Source of the DNA: Paraneptunicella aestuarii
GTDB taxonomy: Bacteria; Pseudomonadota; Gammaproteobacteria; Enterobacterales; Alteromonadaceae
Assembly: GCF_019900845.1 (NCBI RefSeq)
Contig: NZ_CP074570.1
Span: forward strand, 2,790,001-2,854,000
DNA: 64,000 bases
Direction: 5' to 3'
The notes below the pieces were generated by a model. The model did no database searches, was not told the DNA's origin, and saw only the letters and a program-made list of their open reading frames with translations. The stretch's first letter is position 1; each line of letters opens with the position of its first letter. The position numbers were made by a program, and so were the translations under genes. This document shows positions 36,833-46,078 of this stretch, piece after piece.

Positions 36833-37382
36833 ATCTGAAACCTTTGGTGAAAATGATAAAGCCTGAGACTTTCAATAAAAGCCTACATACCAGTAAACAA
36901 TATCGTCAAAATCAGCTCATCCAATACAATTCTGGTGGCGTTCCAACGCTAAACTTTACATTTAAAGTAGCTTAATCTACATGAAATTATTGAATTAAAA
37001 CAGGAGGATATAAAAAGCCCCACGAAGGGGCTTGAAGAGGTAACACAATTAACACTGTCAGCTTCAGTACTGCTTCTTTGTTTTTGAATCCAGGCAAACA
37101 AAACAAGCTTGGCTAGCATATCCAGTAGGCGCATATAATAACCACATATGATGAAATATTAAACACTGGATGACCACTTATTTCATAAATACTTCAAAAC
37201 CATTACAAAATACTTTTCAACGGTCATTAAATTTCACATTCACGTAATTAATATGTAATCAAGAAATCATGGAACGGCCTTGGTTCATGGCTTGGCGATT
37301 ATCTTAATAACAACGTAGAATAGTCCCTTCCAACTCATCACAAATCACTAGCCAGCTCAACTAAACAGGACATTTATAGCAC
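36833..37382. other. Long intergenic region between the asparaginase gene and sbcB
   Basis: 550 bases without a credible protein gene. It should hold the promoters of the leftward asparaginase and rightward sbcB genes. The one distinct element is a strong minus-strand terminator at 37015-37033. Confidence 0.5.
37015..37033 (-). terminator. Intrinsic terminator, leftward
   Basis: AAGCCCC and GGGGCTT pair around ACGAA; on the minus strand the stem is followed by TTTA. No annotated leftward gene lies directly upstream of it (sbcB is rightward from 37383). Confidence 0.7.
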
Positions 37383-38816
37383 ATGACACAACAAGCCTCT
37401 ATCTTATGGCACGACTATGAATCCTGGGGGGCGGATCCCCATAAAGATCATCCCAGTCAATTCGCAGCAATTAGAACTGACCTTGATCTTAATGAGATTA
37501 GCGCTCCAATGAATTGGTATTGCCAAATCCCTAATGACTGTCTTCCCCACCCTCAGGCTTGCTTGATCACTGGTATTACTCCACAACGCTCATTACGAGA
37601 TGGTTTATTGGAATTTGATTTTATACAACGAATTCTTTTTGAAATGAGCCAGCCAGGAACTTGTAGCGCGGGTTACAATAGTATTCGATTTGATGATGAA
37701 ATGACGCGTTTCACTGCCTATCGTAACTTTCATGATCCTTATGCTCGTGAATGGCAAAACGGTAACAGTCGCTGGGATATTATTGATTTAGTAAGAGCCG
37801 CCTATGCGTTAAGACCAGAAGGTATTAATTGGGTATATAAAGAAGATGGAACGCCCAGCTTTAAGCTTGAGCAATTAAGCATAGCCAATAACATCATCCA
37901 TGCCGATGCTCACGATGCGTTGTCAGATGTACGAGCGACAATTGGATTAGCCAAGCTCATTAAGACCAAACAGCCTAAATTATACGACTATGTGTTCTCG
38001 CTACGTTTCAAGAAAAATGTAAATAGCCAGATTGATTGTTTTAATATGAAGCCACTGGTTCATATTTCTTCAAGGTTTCCAGCATCGAATGGATGTTGCT
38101 CCTGGATAGTGCCAATCAGCCCTCACCCGGTAAATAGTAATGCAACTATCTGTGTGAATTTAGCACTACCGCCTGAGCCACTATTTGAATTAAGCGTAGA
38201 AGAAATAAAAGCAAAACTTTACACGCCAAATTCAGAACTACAGGAAAATGAAACACGCATACCTCTCAAGTTACTACATAGCAATAAGAGCCCGGTCATT
38301 GCCCCCGCAAAAACATTAACGCCAGAACATGCTGAGCGACTCAATATTGATCGTCAGATATGTCTGGATAATTTACAGAAACTTCGTTCTTTCACCGGAT
38401 TGCAACAAAAATTAAGCGCCGTGTTTGAACAAGAAGATCATCCTCAAGAATCTGATGCTGAATTTGCCTTATATTCTGGCGGATTTTTTAATCACAGCGA
38501 CAAAGCTAAAATGGAGCAAATTCGCCAAAGCGATAAGTATCAACTCAGTAATTTTACTAACAGCTTTGATGACCCAAGATTAAATAGATTATTGTTCTAC
38601 TATCGAGGACGTAACTTTCCCGACACCTTTTCAGAATCAGAAATGCAAAAATGGCAAGCTCATCGTCGCTATCGATTAACCGATCCAACTTCACCTGCAT
38701 CGATCAATTTAGAGTCATTTCTACATGAATTGGAGGCTCTTGCGGACACTTATCAACAAGATCAGAAAAAAATAAGCATAATAAAAGACTTGTATCGTTA
38801 TGCCGAGCAACTATAA
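37383..38816 (+). CDS. sbcB: Exodeoxyribonuclease I
   Basis: 477 residues. The DnaQ-type exonuclease domain begins LWHDYESWGADP (in place of DxE), with NSIRFDDEMTRF and HDALSDVRATIGLAKL supplying further acidic residues; the SH3-like and C-terminal helical domains follow. It degrades single-stranded DNA 3' to 5' in repair and recombination and is stimulated by SSB. Monocistronic, with the DUF342 gene 64 bases downstream on the same strand. Confidence 0.95.
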   Translation: MTQQASILWHDYESWGADPHKDHPSQFAAIRTDLDLNEISAPMNWYCQIPNDCLPHPQACLITGITPQRSLRDGLLEFDFIQRILFEMSQPGTCSAGYNSIRFDDEMTRFTAYRNFHDPYAREWQNGNSRWDIIDLVRAAYALRPEGINWVYKEDGTPSFKLEQLSIANNIIHADAHDALSDVRATIGLAKLIKTKQPKLYDYVFSLRFKKNVNSQIDCFNMKPLVHISSRFPASNGCCSWIVPISPHPVNSNATICVNLALPPEPLFELSVEEIKAKLYTPNSELQENETRIPLKLLHSNKSPVIAPAKTLTPEHAERLNIDRQICLDNLQKLRSFTGLQQKLSAVFEQEDHPQESDAEFALYSGGFFNHSDKAKMEQIRQSDKYQLSNFTNSFDDPRLNRLLFYYRGRNFPDTFSESEMQKWQAHRRYRLTDPTSPASINLESFLHELEALADTYQQDQKKISIIKDLYRYAEQL

Positions 38817-38880
38817 ACTTCAATAAATTAAAAAATGGCCGATACTTACACTAGTAAGTTAACTAACGATTGAATAGTTT

Positions 38881-40536
38881 ATGGAAGGCATCTCCCTCAG
38901 ACTAGAAGAAAATAACAAAGATGTTGTGCTAACTATCAAGCCTGGGCAAGTAAAAGGCAGGGTTGATGCGCAGGCACTGCATAACTTTGTCAAAAATAGT
39001 GAGTATGCAAACTTCTTCATTATGGAAGATGCCATTGCCAGTGCCGCCAGCTCACTCAAGATTGCTCAGCAAGCGTCAAAAAATAATGAAATTATAGAGC
39101 GTGTTGCGGAACGTCGTGATGCCATTGCAAGGTTCGCAATGGACGAAGACGAAATGAAGGCCTATTTGAGCATCACCGCTCCTAACGCAGGTAAACATAT
39201 CACTATTAGTGACCTGAACAAGCTTGCGAAAGATGCAGGAATTGTTCGGGGTTTAAGCCGAAAACGTATGCAATTACTGCTTGCCGAGGTTAAGCAAGTT
39301 GCTCCTGGTGGAGTCGTTGAAGATTTGGTCGCCAAAGGGCTTCCTGCTCGTCACGGTAAAAACTCCAGAGTTGTTCCATTGGTTCCTAATGCACTGGAAC
39401 GTATATTACGACCTCAACGTGTAGACGAATCGAAAGTTGATATGCGTAATTTGGGGGAAATTATCTGTGTTAAAGCGGGTACCCCGATTTCTCGTCGACT
39501 ACCACCAACATTAGGAAGAGATGGTTATACTGTCACCAACACCCCGCTAGAGAGCCAGCAAGGACAATGGGTAGCCTTTAAGCCCGGCTCAGGAACCAAA
39601 CTAAGCGATACCGATGAAAATCTGTTGTTATCAGAAATCAACGGCATGCCGAAATTTAAAAATGAGCAGATGTGGGTAGACGATACCTTTATTTGCAAGG
39701 GCTGTAACGTTGGTACGGGAAATATCAATTATGATGGCGCAGTGTTGGTCAACGGTGACGTTACAGAAAAAATGAAAATTGTGGCTACCGGGGATGTAAC
39801 CATCAACGGTTTTGTTGACTCAGCAACTATCCAAGCTGGCGGCGATATTATCATTACCGAAGGGGCAATGGGTAAAGTTAACGAAGCCAACACAGAATTT
39901 GGCACGTCGCTAATTGCTCAGGGCAGCGTTCACGTCCAACACGGGCAGGGCTTGGATATTATGTGCAATGGTAATGTAACCATTGGACGCCAACTGGCCT
40001 ACAGCCGCATTGTTTGCCGAGGAAGTGTTATTGTTGGCCCGGTAGACAATCCTAACGGTAATCTGTTCGCTTGTGAGATCCAGAGTCAAGACGCGATTAG
40101 AGCGGGTACATTAGGCGCTGTTTCAGGTAGCACATTGTCGATTGATTTCAGCTCTGGCTTCAATATGCTGGTTGAGAAGAAAGAACAATTAGACGAAATG
40201 GTGCAACAGATCCAACGCAACTTTAAACGTCACGAAGACAAGATAGCCTTTATTAAAAGTAAGAAGATACCAGCTGAACTTGCAGACAAAGTGATAGAAG
40301 CTGTCACTCTATACAATAATGAAAAGCAATTAATGGAGTGGCTGGAAGAAAAAGCGCTACAAATGAAAAAGGCTAAAGAACAGTACACTGAAGAAATTGG
40401 CCTGTTTGCTACTCAAAGGTTATATCCTGGTGTCGTGGTCAAGCTAAATAATCGTACCTGGAGAGCTGAACGAGAGTATCCCAAAGCCAAGATCCATTAT
40501 TATGAGCATCAATGGCAATACGAACCCATTTATTAA
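38881..40536 (+). CDS. FapA family (DUF342) protein
   Basis: 551 residues. The N-terminal half is mixed alpha-beta. Residues 250-430 form a right-handed beta-helix of repeated V-x-x-x-G-D-V units (VLVNGDVTEKMKIVATGDVTI and so on), and the C-terminus is a coiled coil (KKEQLDEMVQQIQRNFKRHEDK). The family is common in marine gammaproteobacteria and is linked by position in some genomes to flagellar and surface traits; its biochemical role is unknown. Start ATG 38881, probably with TTG... no clear Shine-Dalgarno seen. Confidence 0.85.
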   Translation: MEGISLRLEENNKDVVLTIKPGQVKGRVDAQALHNFVKNSEYANFFIMEDAIASAASSLKIAQQASKNNEIIERVAERRDAIARFAMDEDEMKAYLSITAPNAGKHITISDLNKLAKDAGIVRGLSRKRMQLLLAEVKQVAPGGVVEDLVAKGLPARHGKNSRVVPLVPNALERILRPQRVDESKVDMRNLGEIICVKAGTPISRRLPPTLGRDGYTVTNTPLESQQGQWVAFKPGSGTKLSDTDENLLLSEINGMPKFKNEQMWVDDTFICKGCNVGTGNINYDGAVLVNGDVTEKMKIVATGDVTINGFVDSATIQAGGDIIITEGAMGKVNEANTEFGTSLIAQGSVHVQHGQGLDIMCNGNVTIGRQLAYSRIVCRGSVIVGPVDNPNGNLFACEIQSQDAIRAGTLGAVSGSTLSIDFSSGFNMLVEKKEQLDEMVQQIQRNFKRHEDKIAFIKSKKIPAELADKVIEAVTLYNNEKQLMEWLEEKALQMKKAKEQYTEEIGLFATQRLYPGVVVKLNNRTWRAEREYPKAKIHYYEHQWQYEPIY

Positions 40537-40551
40537 TCCAATGTGTGGATA

Positions 40552-40577
40552 ACAACGGGCAATACAGTGCCCGCTGT
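40552..40577 (+). terminator. Weak hairpin after the DUF342 gene
   Basis: CGGGCA and TGCCCG pair around ATACAG, with AACA/TGTT extending the stem. No T-run follows, so it may be a factor-dependent or weak terminator. Confidence 0.35.
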
Positions 40578-40766
40578 TACCCGCTATAAATCTTAATAAT
40601 ACAATTCAATTAAACTTCCCTTACCTATCTACTTTTTAAAATTTCTCTTTCTGCTAGTTCGTCATAGTATCATCAATATTCCGTCGTAAATTTCATGGCA
40701 TAACTGCTATGAATACGTTATTTTTTACAGTTAATCAATCGCCTTCCAATAGAGAGAGAATATTTA

Positions 40767-41252
40767 ATGAGCAACATTTACTCATTTGACGTAGTTAAAA
40801 ATAATGGAGAAAAACAGGCATTATCTGATTATTCCGATAAAGTAATTTTGATCGTTAACACAGCAAGTAAATGTGGTTTTACACCTCAATATGAAGGATT
40901 ACAGAAATTATATGATAAATATCATGAGCAAGGTTTAGAAATACTTGCGTTTCCATGTGATCAATTTGGGCATCAAGAGCCAGGTGATGATAAGGAAATC
41001 GCTCAATTCTGTAGCCTTAACTACAATGTCTCATTCCCATTATTCAAAAAGCTGGAAGTTAATGGCGATAATGCCTCACCTTTATTTTCATATTTAAAGA
41101 AAAACGCTCCAGGAATTTTTGGAAGTGAAGGGATTAAGTGGAATTTCACTAAGTTTTTAGTTAGTAAAAAAGGAGATGTAATAAAACGATATGCTCCAAA
41201 GACTGCACCTGAGAAACTTGAGAATGACATAAAAGAAGAGCTTGAAAAATAA
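40767..41252 (+). CDS. Glutathione peroxidase (cysteine type)
   Basis: 161 residues. The catalytic cysteine is in NTASKCGFTPQYEGL, where animal enzymes have selenocysteine. The glutamine in FPCDQFGHQEPG and the W-N-F in KWNFTKFLV complete the catalytic group. It reduces peroxides, in bacteria often with thioredoxin as donor. An extra cysteine in FPCDQ is the usual resolving cysteine. Monocistronic; AGAGAGAG lies before the ATG. Confidence 0.94.
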   Translation: MSNIYSFDVVKNNGEKQALSDYSDKVILIVNTASKCGFTPQYEGLQKLYDKYHEQGLEILAFPCDQFGHQEPGDDKEIAQFCSLNYNVSFPLFKKLEVNGDNASPLFSYLKKNAPGIFGSEGIKWNFTKFLVSKKGDVIKRYAPKTAPEKLENDIKEELEK

Positions 41253-41933
41253 ACCTTTATCTCATTAATAAACAATTAACTATTACATACGTAATATACA
41301 TAGCATGAATAATTTCTTTTATAAAATCATAAAAAAGCCGAAAGAATTTAATTAGCATTATCAAAATAGGTCATGGACGTTCGCCCAAATTAAATTTGAG
41401 CTGGGGGGCCCGTCCATGACCCAAACAGTTTGGAGGGTAATTCAAATAATTTAAATTCGCAGAGTCTGAAAAATGCTTATTTTTCAATAAGTGACAACCT
41501 GTCATTTCGGAGCGAATTCCCATACAAACCTCCCATCCAATTAATAACATCAACAATATAAACCCCCCTACAATGAAGAGAGCTAAACACTTTTTTGAGG
41601 CAAGCGATGTTACCTTAACGCTAACAAGGTTATTCATTCAAAGTAGGTAAACTAGTGATTTTCGATACTTTCCATTCAACAAATAATGCTAGAAAACAAA
41701 AATTTATCACCTAACAAAAAAACAAGACAACGAAATGAGACTTGGAGGATGATATACAAGTTGATGTCAGAAAAACCTGACACTTTTAAATAAAGTTCGC
41801 TTTTTTAAGCAGCAGATAAAAACTGGATGGCATAACAGAAGGAAATTATTTTCTATGATCTAATTAAAATGTGTAGAAAGAAAAGGCTACAAAAGTAATT
41901 AGATTATTCTCTCGCAGCCAAAAAAGCCAATAT
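41253..41933. other. Gene-poor AT-rich interval with a large inverted repeat
   Basis: 681 bases between the peroxidase and an Xre regulator. I see a 53-base inverted repeat (41369-41421) but no gene I can support. A leftward 88-codon frame with one hydrophobic stretch lacks a ribosome site and ends inside the repeat. Confidence 0.5.
41369..41421. repeat. 53-base inverted repeat
   Basis: GGTCATGGACG (41369-41379) pairs perfectly with CGTCCATGACC (41411-41421). Inside it GCCC/GGGC and a small CAAATT-A-AATTTG palindrome extend the structure. It could be a terminator-like RNA hairpin, a MITE or REP-like relic, or a protein-binding site. Confidence 0.7.
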
Positions 41934-42209
41934 TTAGTCTTCGAATCCCTTTGTATCTTCGATTGCATTTTTCTCAATGTGTTCTTGAACAATAACAGCC
42001 ATTTCGTTCAGCAATCCTTTCACATTTGTTAAACCACATGCACTAGCAATAAGTAAAAACTGATCATACCGGGGTTTTCCAACGCCACATTCCCAAGAAC
42101 TATAAGTCTGTCTGCTAACCCCTGCGATTTTAGCCAACTCAATGGTTGTCTTTTTCCCATGTAATCTCATGGCTCGCAAATTGTCGCCGGTAAAACGATG
42201 TTTAACCAT
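41934..42209 (-). CDS. Xre-family transcriptional regulator
   Basis: 91 residues with a Cro/CI helix-turn-helix (LRAMRLHGKKTTIELAKIAGVSRQTYSSWECGVGKPR, about 11-47) and a short C-terminal helical part (LLNEMAVIVQEHIEKN). Monocistronic and flanked by non-coding AT-rich DNA on both sides, as in relic islands. No partner toxin or phage gene is visible. The target is unknown. Confidence 0.8.
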   Translation of the reverse strand: MVKHRFTGDNLRAMRLHGKKTTIELAKIAGVSRQTYSSWECGVGKPRYDQFLLIASACGLTNVKGLLNEMAVIVQEHIEKNAIEDTKGFED

Positions 42210-42379
42210 TGTAATATAAGCTTTTTCTTTAAAAAGTTAATGAAACAAAATAGTGTTCCATATGGAAATAATGAGCGCATCTTATAGAGTTGAAATATTA
42301 CCGTCAAGATATTAAATGCGCGAAAAAGTGTATCACTATATCACCACATTATTAAACACATATAGGATATTTTTTTGTT

Positions 42380-42540
42380 TTCAATAAAAATTAAAACTTG
42401 AATTAAAAAAGAAAAAAGAGACTATCATTGAAAAATAAGAGAAAACAACAAAACAAAAAAAATAAAAAAAGCAAAGAAAAACAACAATAAAAAACAACAT
42501 GTAGAACAAAATAAAATAGCACTAAAATACGGAATGCAAA
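42380..42540. other. Strongly A-rich tract on the plus strand
   Basis: The plus strand here is largely A, with short G and C interruptions and few T, between the Xre promoter region and the lysC terminator. No gene is visible; 42210-42577 otherwise holds only the Xre promoter region. Confidence 0.55.
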
Positions 42541-42563
42541 AAAAGGAGCGCAGGACTCCTTTT
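42534..42563 (-). terminator. lysC intrinsic terminator
   Basis: AAAAGGAG and CTCCTTTT (42541-42548, 42556-42563) form the stem. On the minus strand it is followed by a run of seven T (42534-42540), 15 bases after the lysC stop. Confidence 0.85.
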
Positions 42564-42577
42564 ATGAAATTAACAGA

Positions 42578-43924
42578 CTATTCAAATAATTTTTGATGTA
42601 AATTTTCAACAATTCTTTCGGCGTCTTCAGCATAAACCAGAAAACATAAATTATTCGGACTTGCTCCATGACAAATCATTCTCAAATTATAAGAATCCAT
42701 GGCAGACAAGATTTTCCCACCTACACCATTAACCGATTGAAGTCGATTTCCAATAACTGCAATTAATGATAATCCCTGCTCTACTTTTACATCACAAATT
42801 TCCCCAAGTTCAGCAAGTAATTCAGAGCTCAACGTTTTACGAGTACCATTTTGAGGTTCATCAATTGTTAATGCGACACTAATTTCTGAAGTTGTAATTA
42901 AATCAACACTAATTTTATATTTGGCAAGAATGCCAAATACATCAGCAAGGAACCCCGTGGCATGCAGCATATTGGGGCTTTTCAGAGTAAGTAACACCTG
43001 ATCTCTTCTAAGAGCAATAGCTCTATAAGCTGGACGTTCCTGTGTTTCTCTGGAAATCCATGTTCCCCCATCATTTGCGGCACGGCTAGAGCCAACAAAC
43101 ACTTTCGACCCGGAGCGAATAGCAGGAATCAGTGTGGCAGGATGAAGTATCTTGGCTCCAAAAGTCGCCATTTCAGCTGCTTCATCAAAACTAATCTCAG
43201 GAATAGGTCTGGCACTGCTGGCAACTCGGGGATCGGTAGTAAAGATACCTGTTACATCGGTCCAAATATGAAGCGTTTCAGCATCTAGAGCCTCAGCAAG
43301 TAACGCTGCGGTATAATCACTCCCTCCTCGTCCCAGTGTGGTAGTTGCGTTCTCACTATCAGATCCAATAAATCCCTGGGTTACAAAAACACTGCGGCTT
43401 AATTCAGGCTTCATGAGTGTTTGAGCCTGACGCCTTGTAGCTTGAATATCAGGTTGAGCCTGGCTGAAAGTAGAGTCTGTTTTTAGCACCTGCCGAATAT
43501 CAAAATTGACAGCTTGCACACCTCTCTGACGCAATAACTCAGCAAATAAAAGGGACGACATTCGTTCGCCAAAGGAAAGCAGCGCATCTTTTAATTTCAA
43601 GCTTTCAGATAATTGCTCATTTCTTGCGATTGCAGACATTTCGTGGATAAGGTTATCCAAAGCAGTTAATACATCTGCCGGCTGTTTTAAACGCCCAATA
43701 ACGGCATATTCAATGTCACAAATAGCCTGAATTATCTTATCTTGTTGTTCTGCAGTAAGATTCCCCTGAGCTAATTGCACAAGGTAGTTAGTCACGCCAG
43801 CAGAGGCACTGACAACAACAACTCGAGTGTCCGGATTATTAACAATGATATCCGCGCAACGCTGCATAGCATCATAATCAGCCACACTGGTTCCACCGAA
43901 TTTCGCAACGTTTAATTGATTCAT
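42578..43924 (-). CDS. lysC: Aspartate kinase, lysine-sensitive type
   Basis: 448 residues. The kinase domain opens KFGGTSVADYDAM, with GRGGSDYTAALLA and DVTGIFTTDPR; two C-terminal ACT domains follow (LHATGFLADVFGILAKYKISVDLITTS and ISLIAVIGNRLQSV-like). It makes aspartyl phosphate, the first step to lysine, methionine and threonine, and the length matches E. coli LysC (AK III). A lysine riboswitch lies in the leader, so lysine controls both enzyme and expression. AGGAA is 10 bases before the ATG. Confidence 0.95.
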   Translation of the reverse strand: MNQLNVAKFGGTSVADYDAMQRCADIIVNNPDTRVVVVSASAGVTNYLVQLAQGNLTAEQQDKIIQAICDIEYAVIGRLKQPADVLTALDNLIHEMSAIARNEQLSESLKLKDALLSFGERMSSLLFAELLRQRGVQAVNFDIRQVLKTDSTFSQAQPDIQATRRQAQTLMKPELSRSVFVTQGFIGSDSENATTTLGRGGSDYTAALLAEALDAETLHIWTDVTGIFTTDPRVASSARPIPEISFDEAAEMATFGAKILHPATLIPAIRSGSKVFVGSSRAANDGGTWISRETQERPAYRAIALRRDQVLLTLKSPNMLHATGFLADVFGILAKYKISVDLITTSEISVALTIDEPQNGTRKTLSSELLAELGEICDVKVEQGLSLIAVIGNRLQSVNGVGGKILSAMDSYNLRMICHGASPNNLCFLVYAEDAERIVENLHQKLFE

Positions 43925-44038
43925 AAGCTACAAATTCCTGAATGTTAAATACAAGAAAATGGGAGAATGGGTAGCAGAAGATCAATAACAGGCTGAAAGC
44001 CAGTATCGAAAGGTTCGACAAAGTACAGAACACTTATA

Positions 44039-44300
44039 CCGAAGCACCCCACTCCGCCACCAAATATAAATTTAGTGCCACGAAGCGACAGTTACAGAGT
44101 TTCACCTCAAATAACCGAATTTAAAGTGTTCCAACACACTTCAATTCTCGGCATTAGTCCCCCTCGGTAATAATTATTAAAAATAACAATTATCAAATAT
44201 TGGCTGCATAATTACGCTAATAACAAGGTTATTAAAAGAATTACGCTGATGATTGGACATCTCCAATACCCTACCTGGCTAATGCACCTCTTCAGACAGT
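44039..44300 (-). promoter_or_regulatory. Lysine riboswitch (L box) upstream of lysC
   Basis: The minus-strand RNA has the L-box segments in order, as compared with the E. coli lysC leader: CTGAAGAGGTGCATTAGCC, GTATTGGAGATGTCC, ACCGAGGGGGACTAATGCCGAG, CGGTTATTTGAGGTGAAACT and GGTGGCGGAGTGG. P1 closes as CTGAAG with CTTCGG at the ends. About 115 bases separate the aptamer from the start codon, room for an expression platform. No T-run terminator is obvious there, so control may be at translation. Confidence 0.88.
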
Positions 44301-44482
44301 AAAAGGAATCGATGATTAAAAGCAATTCATAGAATAAATGCAAGGCATTTTCTTAAAATGAGCTAGTTAATTTTATGAAAAATTATAAACACTAATGACG
44401 CGGCAATTCTATTAACCTGAAGTTAACAAAAATAAATATTTATCCACATTAAATAGAAGTTTTTTAGAAAAAAAACGAAAAT

Positions 44483-45235
44483 TTAAATTACACGAACAAT
44501 AATATGGAAATATTTTCCTAGCCACATATAAGGCTCTTTAGTTCCATATTCCAGTTCTAACGCAAAAAGTTCATCGTACTTTTCTTCAATCGCTTCTTTT
44601 TGCTTTACATAATCGTGAAAACAACGAATACCAGACTGACTCACAACCTCTACAGGCAGCTTGTCCAACATGCTTATGACCTTCTCAGGAGTGATTGGCG
44701 AGTGAGGCGTCAAACGAACCTGATTCCTTTTTTTCATTCCACCTAAAACAAAATGGAAGTTACCGTACACCATATTGCTGAATAGCTGAGCATGGTAGTT
44801 ATAAAAACTCAGGGAAATGTATCCACCCGGTTTGGTCAGAGAAACCAAGTCATCAAGCAATTGACCTTGATCTGCGGCCCATTCCAACACCGCATGACAA
44901 GTAACGAGATCGTATGATGATTGTTTAGGGATCTCCTGAATTGATGAGCAAAGATATTGAACATCAGGGAATGCCTGACACTTTTCTTGAGCTGCCAATA
45001 GGGATTCACTGGAAATGTCATTCAAAGTCACTCTATGCCCTAATTGCAATAGAGCACGAGTCATTTCTCCAGTGCCCCCACCGGCATCCAGAATATCCAT
45101 TGACGCATCAGTCAAAACATGTTCACGCAATTGATGCAATAACAATTCATGCCTCAATTTACCTTTACTGGTACCATAGATATTCTTGTCAAACTTACGT
45201 ACCAAATCATCAAAATTGCGATCGTTTTTACTCAT
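44483..45235 (-). CDS. cmoM: tRNA 5-carboxymethoxyuridine methyltransferase (CmoM/SmtA)
   Basis: About 250 residues. The class I SAM-binding motif is DILDAGGGTGEMTRALLQLGH. The N-terminus DRNFDDLVRKFDKNIYGTSKGKLR and HAVLEWAAD, LSFYNYHAQLFSNMVYGNF match CmoM. It methylates cmo5U34 to mcmo5U in tRNA wobble positions. The gene is divergent from elyC, the neighbour it also has in E. coli. Start ATG 45235 is chosen to fit the family N-terminus; a frame seven codons longer is open. Confidence 0.9.
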   Translation of the reverse strand: MSKNDRNFDDLVRKFDKNIYGTSKGKLRHELLLHQLREHVLTDASMDILDAGGGTGEMTRALLQLGHRVTLNDISSESLLAAQEKCQAFPDVQYLCSSIQEIPKQSSYDLVTCHAVLEWAADQGQLLDDLVSLTKPGGYISLSFYNYHAQLFSNMVYGNFHFVLGGMKKRNQVRLTPHSPITPEKVISMLDKLPVEVVSQSGIRCFHDYVKQKEAIEEKYDELFALELEYGTKEPYMWLGKYFHIIVRVI

Positions 45236-45274
45236 CAGCACCAGACTAATCATTCAAAGTTGCAGAATTAAATC

Positions 45275-46024
45275 ATGGATTTATTTACATTCAAAAAAAT
45301 AGTTGCTCATTTACTTATGCCATTACCCGTTATTGCTTGCCTATTAATCCTGGCCTTGTATTGGACAATACGAAAACGTAACAAGCTGGCTTTCATAGCT
45401 CAGTTATGCGTTTTATTCATGGTCATAATGTTGGGTAATCCAACTATCGCTAACAAGCTGCTTTCACCTATGGAAAGAACATTCAAGCAATATGATTTAG
45501 ACACCAAAGTAAATACGATTGTCGTTTTAGGATGTGGTCATAGTAATGATGGTATGCTCCCTGTCACCGCACAGCTTTACGGTTGTTCTTTATATCGCCT
45601 AGCAGAAGCCATGAGGATATATAAGGCTAATCCGGGAAGCAAAATCATCACATCAGGTTATGGCGGAACTGAACAATTCAGTAATGCCTTTATGGTAAAA
45701 GAAGCGGCTATAGCAATGGGAATTCCAGCTCAAGACATCAGTATAATTGAGTCGCCAAGAAACACAGCGGAAGAAGCTGATGCTATAAAACTAAAACTTG
45801 GAAACAAGAAATTTGCTTTAGTCACATCAGCCAGCCACATGCCTCGAGCCATAAGCACATTTAATGAAAAAGGCTTGTTCCCCATTCCCGCACCAGCCGG
45901 ACACTTGGCAAAAGATGCCAGCCGAGCCAATTGGTGGCAACAGCTACCTCAATCTGAAAATTTACGCAAAGCCGAAACCTGGTGGTACGAAACGATGGGA
46001 CAATTGGCACAAAAGTTAGGATAA
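45275..46024 (+). CDS. elyC: ElyC/YdcF-family envelope biogenesis protein (DUF218)
   Basis: 249 residues. Two N-terminal membrane helices (LMPLPVIACLLILALYW and LAFIAQLCVLFMVIMLG) precede a DUF218 domain with IVVLGCGHSNDG, ITSGYGG, SPRNTAEEADAI and TSASHMPRA. ElyC in E. coli is needed for peptidoglycan assembly at low temperature and affects undecaprenyl-phosphate use. The divergent pair with cmoM supports orthology. A 21-base gap separates the end of cmoM's start region. Confidence 0.9.
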   Translation: MDLFTFKKIVAHLLMPLPVIACLLILALYWTIRKRNKLAFIAQLCVLFMVIMLGNPTIANKLLSPMERTFKQYDLDTKVNTIVVLGCGHSNDGMLPVTAQLYGCSLYRLAEAMRIYKANPGSKIITSGYGGTEQFSNAFMVKEAAIAMGIPAQDISIIESPRNTAEEADAIKLKLGNKKFALVTSASHMPRAISTFNEKGLFPIPAPAGHLAKDASRANWWQQLPQSENLRKAETWWYETMGQLAQKLG

Positions 46025-46035
46025 ACAGTAAAAAC

Positions 46036-46063
46036 AGGCTGTTCCAGTTGCAGGTAACAGCCT
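46036..46063. terminator. Candidate bidirectional terminator, elyC/nif3-like
   Basis: AGGCTGTT and AACAGCCT form an 8-base stem between two convergent genes (elyC ends at 46024, the Nif3-like gene at 46079). AAAA precedes it, giving a short T-run on the minus strand. Confidence 0.55.
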
Positions 46064-46078
46064 AATGCGCCTCAATGT

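Noticed and set aside
36949..37134. Leftward 61-codon frame across the terminator at 37015
   Set aside because: It contains the terminator hairpin and has no ribosome site or recognisable sequence.
41371..41637. Leftward 88-codon frame with one hydrophobic segment
   Set aside because: No ribosome-binding site, no recognisable family, and it ends inside the inverted repeat at 41369-41421.
42380..42540. A-rich tract as a CRISPR or tandem repeat
   Set aside because: No regular repeat unit or spacers; it is only base-composition bias.
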